Position numbers and translations under genes: made by a program
The notes under the pieces: generated by a model
The model's input: only the letters and a program-made list of their open reading frames with translations
Told to the model about the DNA's origin: nothing
Databases searched by the model: none
In this document: positions 5,270-5,492 of the stretch, piece by piece
Position numbering within the stretch: the stretch's first letter is position 1
How the letters are laid out: each line of letters opens with the position of its first letter
Assembly: GCA_013298245.1 (NCBI GenBank)
Contig: JAAFHD010000271.1
Location: forward strand, 1 to 5,492
Source of the DNA: Alphaproteobacteria bacterium
GTDB taxonomy: Bacteria > Pseudomonadota > Alphaproteobacteria > Acetobacterales > Acetobacteraceae
Direction: 5' to 3'
DNA: 5,492 nt

Positions 5270-5492
5270 TGCCTCGCGCGACATCCGCGAACTCTCCGCC
5301 CACTATCTCCGCCAGCACCGCCCCGACGCCACCGCCCGGCTAACCGGCAGCGTCGCTGCCGCCCTCACCGCTGCCGACGACCCGCGCACCCGATGGCGCA
5401 GCGCTCCCACGCCCTACCCCGAACTGGCATCCCTCGGCTTCCGCTGGATCAAGCTCCACCGTTACTGGTTTGCCTGCTCCACCGCCCTCGAC
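5250..5492 (+). CDS. ParE/RelE-superfamily toxin, N-terminal part (cut by right edge)
   Basis: Starts at ATG 5250 within the antitoxin gene; 81 codons remain open to the window edge. Residues 3-30 form the first helix and its partner (an ARDASRDIRELSAHYL segment), residues 31-42 a second helix, and the end has PYPELASLGFRWIKLHRYWF, which matches the late beta-strands of ParE-like toxins, where a Gly-Phe-Arg/Trp strand leads into a YWFAYS-like strand. The usual family length is about 90-110 residues, so only the last strand or so is missing. ParE toxins usually act on DNA gyrase and RelE toxins on ribosome-bound mRNA; the sequence alone does not settle which applies here. Placement beside a GC-anomalous gene fits a mobile or stabilising role. 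Confidence 0.8.
   Translation, partial: MARLARDASRDIRELSAHYLRQHRPDATARLTGSVAAALTAADDPRTRWRSAPTPYPELASLGFRWIKLHRYWFACSTALD

Overview
The window is GC-rich bacterial chromosome. A GTTC-N7-GTTC LexA box beside the start of an ImuA-like gene, together with the codon use, points to an alphaproteobacterium, possibly in or near Acetobacteraceae. The lineage is inferred from style and the SOS box, not from a marker gene.

Layout. Positions 1-247, minus strand: 5' end of an imuA-like SOS-mutagenesis gene running off the left edge, with an alphaproteobacterial SOS box directly upstream (249-263). Positions 344-2251, plus strand: a divergent gene for a probably exported 635-residue alpha/beta-hydrolase-domain protein. 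Positions 2252-2586: no convincing gene. This stretch holds two copies of a 15-bp element 36 bp apart and two small inverted repeats. Positions 2587-5028, plus strand: a compact run that looks like an accessory cassette. It has a doubtful 84-codon cysteine-rich ORF, a 342-residue protein with an N-terminal helix-turn-helix-like segment, and a 394-residue cytoplasmic protein combining pentapeptide repeats with about eleven 22-residue leucine-rich repeats. These reading frames overlap (TGATG, then 26 bp), which suggests coupled translation. GC falls to about 45% near the end of the LRR gene and returns to about 80% just beyond it, so at least this segment looks foreign or fast-evolving. Positions 5020-5060: six cytosine tracts (G-quadruplex-forming potential on the minus strand) across the LRR stop codon. 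Positions 5078-5492: a ParDE/RelBE-type toxin-antitoxin pair, with the toxin cut by the right edge.

How the parts may work together. ImuA belongs to the LexA-controlled translesion mutasome and is conserved core function. The hydrolase is a metabolic enzyme of unknown substrate. The HTH and LRR pair is the most interesting part: a putative DNA-binding or adaptor protein co-translated with an intracellular repeat-built recognition protein, next to a toxin-antitoxin module. No enzymatic effector domain is visible in either protein, so a defence or signalling role is only a hypothesis.
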